Positions 30,260 to 34,953 of a stretch of DNA of 34,953 nucleotides are shown here, piece after piece (within the stretch, counting starts at the first letter, position 1; each line of letters begins with the position of its first letter). A program made the translations under genes and the position numbers. Where the stretch lies: positions 1-34,953 of the forward strand of contig CBFFRP010000535.1 in the NCBI GenBank assembly GCA_965644295.1, in the 5' to 3' direction. Source of the stretch: Paraphysomonas bandaiensis (taxonomy: Eukaryota; Chrysophyceae). The notes under the pieces were generated by a model. It made no database searches and was not told the origin of the DNA. It saw nothing but the letters and a program-made list of their open reading frames with translations.

Positions 30260-33200
30260 GGTTAGGGTTAGGGTTAGGGTTAGGGTTAGGGTTAGGGTTA
30301 GGGTTAGGGTTAGGGTTAGGGTTAGGGTTAGGGTTAGGGTTAGGGTTAGGGTTAGGGTTAGGGTTAGGGTTAGGGTTAGGGTTAGGGTTAGGGTTAGGGT
30401 TAGGGTTAGGGTTAGGGTTAGGGTTAGGGTTAGGGTTAGGGTTAGGGTTAGGGTTAGGGTTAGGGTTAGGGTTAGGGTTAGGGTTAGGGTTAGGGTTAGG
30501 GTTAGGGTTAGGGTTAGGGTTAGGGTTAGGGTTAGGGTTAGGGTTAGGGTTAGGGTTAGGGTTAGGGTTAGGGTTAGGGTTAGGGTTAGGGTTAGGGTTA
30601 GGGTTAGGGTTAGGGTTAGGGTTAGGGTTAGGGTTAGGGTTAGGGTTAGGGTTAGGGTTAGGGTTAGGGTTAGGGTTAGGGTTAGGGTTAGGGTTAGGGT
30701 TAGGGTTAGGGTTAGGGTTAGGGTTAGGGTTAGGGTTAGGGTTAGGGTTAGGGTTAGGGTTAGGGTTAGGGTTAGGGTTAGGGTTAGGGTTAGGGTTAGG
30801 GTTAGGGTTAGGGTTAGGGTTAGGGTTAGGGTTAGGGTTAGGGTTAGGGTTAGGGTTAGGGTTAGGGTTAGGGTTAGGGTTAGGGTTAGGGTTAGGGTTA
30901 GGGTTAGGGTTAGGGTTAGGGTTAGGGTTAGGGTTAGGGTTAGGGTTAGGGTTAGGGTTAGGGTTAGGGTTAGGGTTAGGGTTAGGGTTAGGGTTAGGGT
31001 TAGGGTTAGGGTTAGGGTTAGGGTTAGGGTTAGGGTTAGGGTTAGGGTTAGGGTTAGGGTTAGGGTTAGGGTTAGGGTTAGGGTTAGGGTTAGGGTTAGG
31101 GTTAGGGTTAGGGTTAGGGTTAGGGTTAGGGTTAGGGTTAGGGTTAGGGTTAGGGTTAGGGTTAGGGTTAGGGTTAGGGTTAGGGTTAGGGTTAGGGTTA
31201 GGGTTAGGGTTAGGGTTAGGGTTAGGGTTAGGGTTAGGGTTAGGGTTAGGGTTAGGGTTAGGGTTAGGGTTAGGGTTAGGGTTAGGGTTAGGGTTAGGGT
31301 TAGGGTTAGGGTTAGGGTTAGGGTTAGGGTTAGGGTTAGGGTTAGGGTTAGGGTTAGGGTTAGGGTTAGGGTTAGGGTTAGGGTTAGGGTTAGGGTTAGG
31401 GTTAGGGTTAGGGTTAGGGTTAGGGTTAGGGTTAGGGTTAGGGTTAGGGTTAGGGTTAGGGTTAGGGTTAGGGTTAGGGTTAGGGTTAGGGTTAGGGTTA
31501 GGGTTAGGGTTAGGGTTAGGGTTAGGGTTAGGGTTAGGGTTAGGGTTAGGGTTAGGGTTAGGGTTAGGGTTAGGGTTAGGGTTAGGGTTAGGGTTAGGGT
31601 TAGGGTTAGGGTTAGGGTTAGGGTTAGGGTTAGGGTTAGGGTTAGGGTTAGGGTTAGGGTTAGGGTTAGGGTTAGGGTTAGGGTTAGGGTTAGGGTTAGG
31701 GTTAGGGTTAGGGTTAGGGTTAGGGTTAGGGTTAGGGTTAGGGTTAGGGTTAGGGTTAGGGTTAGGGTTAGGGTTAGGGTTAGGGTTAGGGTTAGGGTTA
31801 GGGTTAGGGTTAGGGTTAGGGTTAGGGTTAGGGTTAGGGTTAGGGTTAGGGTTAGGGTTAGGGTTAGGGTTAGGGTTAGGGTTAGGGTTAGGGTTAGGGT
31901 TAGGGTTAGGGTTAGGGTTAGGGTTAGGGTTAGGGTTAGGGTTAGGGTTAGGGTTAGGGTTAGGGTTAGGGTTAGGGTTAGGGTTAGGGTTAGGGTTAGG
32001 GTTAGGGTTAGGGTTAGGGTTAGGGTTAGGGTTAGGGTTAGGGTTAGGGTTAGGGTTAGGGTTAGGGTTAGGGTTAGGGTTAGGGTTAGGGTTAGGGTTA
32101 GGGTTAGGGTTAGGGTTAGGGTTAGGGTTAGGGTTAGGGTTAGGGTTAGGGTTAGGGTTAGGGTTAGGGTTAGGGTTAGGGTTAGGGTTAGGGTTAGGGT
32201 TAGGGTTAGGGTTAGGGTTAGGGTTAGGGTTAGGGTTAGGGTTAGGGTTAGGGTTAGGGTTAGGGTTAGGGTTAGGGTTAGGGTTAGGGTTAGGGTTAGG
32301 GTTAGGGTTAGGGTTAGGGTTAGGGTTAGGGTTAGGGTTAGGGTTAGGGTTAGGGTTAGGGTTAGGGTTAGGGTTAGGGTTAGGGTTAGGGTTAGGGTTA
32401 GGGTTAGGGTTAGGGTTAGGGTTAGGGTTAGGGTTAGGGTTAGGGTTAGGGTTAGGGTTAGGGTTAGGGTTAGGGTTAGGGTTAGGGTTAGGGTTAGGGT
32501 TAGGGTTAGGGTTAGGGTTAGGGTTAGGGTTAGGGTTAGGGTTAGGGTTAGGGTTAGGGTTAGGGTTAGGGTTAGGGTTAGGGTTAGGGTTAGGGTTAGG
32601 GTTAGGGTTAGGGTTAGGGTTAGGGTTAGGGTTAGGGTTAGGGTTAGGGTTAGGGTTAGGGTTAGGGTTAGGGTTAGGGTTAGGGTTAGGGTTAGGGTTA
32701 GGGTTAGGGTTAGGGTTAGGGTTAGGGTTAGGGTTAGGGTTAGGGTTAGGGTTAGGGTTAGGGTTAGGGTTAGGGTTAGGGTTAGGGTTAGGGTTAGGGT
32801 TAGGGTTAGGGTTAGGGTTAGGGTTAGGGTTAGGGTTAGGGTTAGGGTTAGGGTTAGGGTTAGGGTTAGGGTTAGGGTTAGGGTTAGGGTTAGGGTTAGG
32901 GTTAGGGTTAGGGTTAGGGTTAGGGTTAGGGTTAGGGTTAGGGTTAGGGTTAGGGTTAGGGTTAGGGTTAGGGTTAGGGTTAGGGTTAGGGTTAGGGTTA
33001 GGGTTAGGGTTAGGGTTAGGGTTAGGGTTAGGGTTAGGGTTAGGGTTAGGGTTAGGGTTAGGGTTAGGGTTAGGGTTAGGGTTAGGGTTAGGGTTAGGGT
33101 TAGGGTTAGGGTTAGGGTTAGGGTTAGGGTTAGGGTTAGGGTTAGGGTTAGGGTTAGGGTTAGGGTTAGGGTTAGGGTTAGGGTTAGGGTTAGGGTTAGG

Positions 33201-34565
33201 GTTAGGGTTAGGGTTAGGGTTAGGGTTAGGGTTAGGGTTAGGGTTAGGGTTAGGGTTAGGGTTAGGGTTAGGGTTAGGGTTAGGGTTAGGGTTAGGGTTA
33301 GGGTTAGGGTTAGGGTTAGGGTTAGGGTTAGGGTTAGGGTTAGGGTTAGGGTTAGGGTTAGGGTTAGGGTTAGGGTTAGGGTTAGGGTTAGGGTTAGGGT
33401 TAGGGTTAGGGTTAGGGTTAGGGTTAGGGTTAGGGTTAGGGTTAGGGTTAGGGTTAGGGTTAGGGTTAGGGTTAGGGTTAGGGTTAGGGTTAGGGTTAGG
33501 GTTAGGGTTAGGGTTAGGGTTAGGGTTAGGGTTAGGGTTAGGGTTAGGGTTAGGGTTAGGGTTAGGGTTAGGGTTAGGGTTAGGGTTAGGGTTAGGGTTA
33601 GGGTTAGGGTTAGGGTTAGGGTTAGGGTTAGGGTTAGGGTTAGGGTTAGGGTTAGGGTTAGGGTTAGGGTTAGGGTTAGGGTTAGGGTTAGGGTTAGGGT
33701 TAGGGTTAGGGTTAGGGTTAGGGTTAGGGTTAGGGTTAGGGTTAGGGTTAGGGTTAGGGTTAGGGTTAGGGTTAGGGTTAGGGTTAGGGTTAGGGTTAGG
33801 GTTAGGGTTAGGGTTAGGGTTAGGGTTAGGGTTAGGGTTAGGGTTAGGGTTAGGGTTAGGGTTAGGGTTAGGGTTAGGGTTAGGGTTAGGGTTAGGGTTA
33901 GGGTTAGGGTTAGGGTTAGGGTTAGGGTTAGGGTTAGGGTTAGGGTTAGGGTTAGGGTTAGGGTTAGGGTTAGGGTTAGGGTTAGGGTTAGGGTTAGGGT
34001 TAGGGTTAGGGTTAGGGTTAGGGTTAGGGTTAGGGTTAGGGTTAGGGTTAGGGTTAGGGTTAGGGTTAGGGTTAGGGTTAGGGTTAGGGTTAGGGTTAGG
34101 GTTAGGGTTAGGGTTAGGGTTAGGGTTAGGGTTAGGGTTAGGGTTAGGGTTAGGGTTAGGGTTAGGGTTAGTTAGGGTTAGGGTTAGGGTTAGGGTTAGG
34201 GTTAGGGTTAGGGTTAGGGTTAGGGTTAGGGTTAGGGTTAGGGTTAGGGTTAGGGTTAGGGTTAGGGTTAGGGTTAGGGTTAGGGTTAGGGTTAGGGTTA
34301 GGGTTAGGGTTAGGGTTAGGGTTAGGGTTAGGGTTAGGGTTAGGGTTAGGGTTAGGGTTAGGGTTAGGGTTAGGGTTAGGGTTAGGGTTAGGGTTAGGGT
34401 TAGGGTTAGGGTTAGGGTTAGGGTTAGGGTTAGGGTTAGGGTTAGGGTTAGGGTTAGGGTTAGGGTTAGGGTTAGGGTTAGGGTTAGGGTTAGGGTTAGG
34501 GTTAGGGTTAGGGTTAGGGTTAGGGTTAGGGTTAGGGTTAGGGTTAGGGTTAGGGTTAGGGTTAG
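30207..34565 (+). repeat. Interstitial TTAGGG array, 4.36 kb
   Basis: By count: five TTAGGG units, one TTTAGGG unit (30237-30243), 654 perfect units (30244-34167), one 4-base unit TTAG (34168-34171), 65 perfect units (to 34561) and a final partial TTAG. The G-rich strand reads left to right, so a chromosome end would point right, yet 388 bases of other DNA follow. The preceding 11 bases (30196-30206, ATACTATTCGA), with the first TTA, match those before the patch at 1945. Long PNPNP reading frames inside it are trivial products of the repeat. Confidence 0.98.
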
Positions 34566-34953
34566 AATCTTTCAGTATTAACACATATCTTCCCCCCATT
34601 TCCATGGCACGAATGAGCTAGAACCTTTCCCCCTAGGACACCTCATATAAGAACATCATCTGCCACATCCAGTTGCCCATTAATCACTAATCACCAACAT
34701 GCAGTTTGATAAGCATCAAACCAGAACATTTGGGTCCGGATGCAATCCAAACATCCGGGTCCGGTGTCAAAGTGTCTCCCCAGTAGCCAAGTTTCCTCTC
34801 ATTCCTTGTTGAGCAGGCTCTGGCGTATCTCATGTTGTATATGACACCAAGTCCATATCCTTTTAACAGATACTCTCTTATCTGCTGGCTAATAAGTTCG
34901 GATCCTCCATCAGCATGACCACCCACCGCTGCAGTTTCCACCCTCGTACTTGT
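34566..34953 (-). pseudogene. Possible copia-type integrase fragment beside the telomeric array
   Basis: The minus strand from the window edge is open to a stop at 34687-34689. It contains HADGGSELISQQIREYLLKG followed after about 25 residues by NERKLGYW. A D-x-GG-x-E block followed by an E-R-K block resembles the second Asp and the Glu of the copia integrase catalytic triad. The match is partial and the rest is unfamiliar, so this is a tentative reading. Bases 34566-34686 show nothing recognisable. Confidence 0.35.

Noticed and set aside
34168-34605. Minus-strand frame of repeated Asn-Pro (145 codons)
   Set aside because: It is only the translation of the telomeric repeat; any frame of TTAGGG is open.
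1-34953. CRISPR array, operon, bacterial RBS or tRNA gene
   Set aside because: Genes are intron-bearing and eukaryotic. No spaced repeats of the right form and no convincing tRNA cloverleaf were seen on either strand.

Overview
The window is nuclear DNA from an intron-rich, AT-rich protist with TTAGGG telomere repeats. Introns are short, mostly 50-170 bases, with GT..AG ends and one GC..AG. The gene mix argues against animals, fungi and land plants. It pairs a calcium-dependent protein kinase (CDPK, absent from animals and fungi) with an archaeal/animal-type RtcB RNA ligase (land plants and fungi use a Trl1-type ligase instead). A SAR, haptophyte or cryptist lineage is a reasonable inference, but the sequence does not fix the taxon.

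Layout. Bases 1-1250 are a very AT-rich island. It carries the 5' end of a NUMOD4/HNH/AP2-type homing endonuclease like those of giant viruses, a 45-bp tandem repeat, a long inverted repeat and a series of hairpins. Six well-supported host genes follow: a four-finger C2HC zinc-finger protein (minus strand), a geranylgeranyl-reductase-family flavoprotein (5 exons), a CDPK (7 exons), RtcB (20 exons), a secreted GH28-like beta-helix protein (minus strand, intronless) and a two-pore-channel-like cation channel (3 exons). Between them lie copies of a foldback repeat family with arms of about 400 bp, decayed Ty1/copia remnants, and an element with a perfect 26-bp terminal inverted repeat. One orphan minus-strand exon sits at 14908-15154.

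The most striking structure is at the right. A TTAGGG array of about 4.36 kb (30207-34565) starts 72 bases after the channel stop codon, has only two irregular units before its final partial copy, and is followed by non-telomeric DNA. The 14 unique bases in front of the array recur in front of a tiny three-unit telomeric patch inside a repeat copy at 1945.

Function. CDPK and the two-pore channel are both parts of calcium signalling. RtcB is tRNA-splicing and RNA-repair housekeeping. The flavoprotein belongs to isoprenoid side-chain reduction. The GH28-like protein is predicted to be secreted and may act on extracellular polysaccharide, but it lacks two standard catalytic residues. The genes do not form an operon or an obvious cluster; they look like ordinary neighbours in a repeat-invaded, possibly subtelomeric region. 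All exon models were built by eye from splice consensus, reading phase and family conservation.
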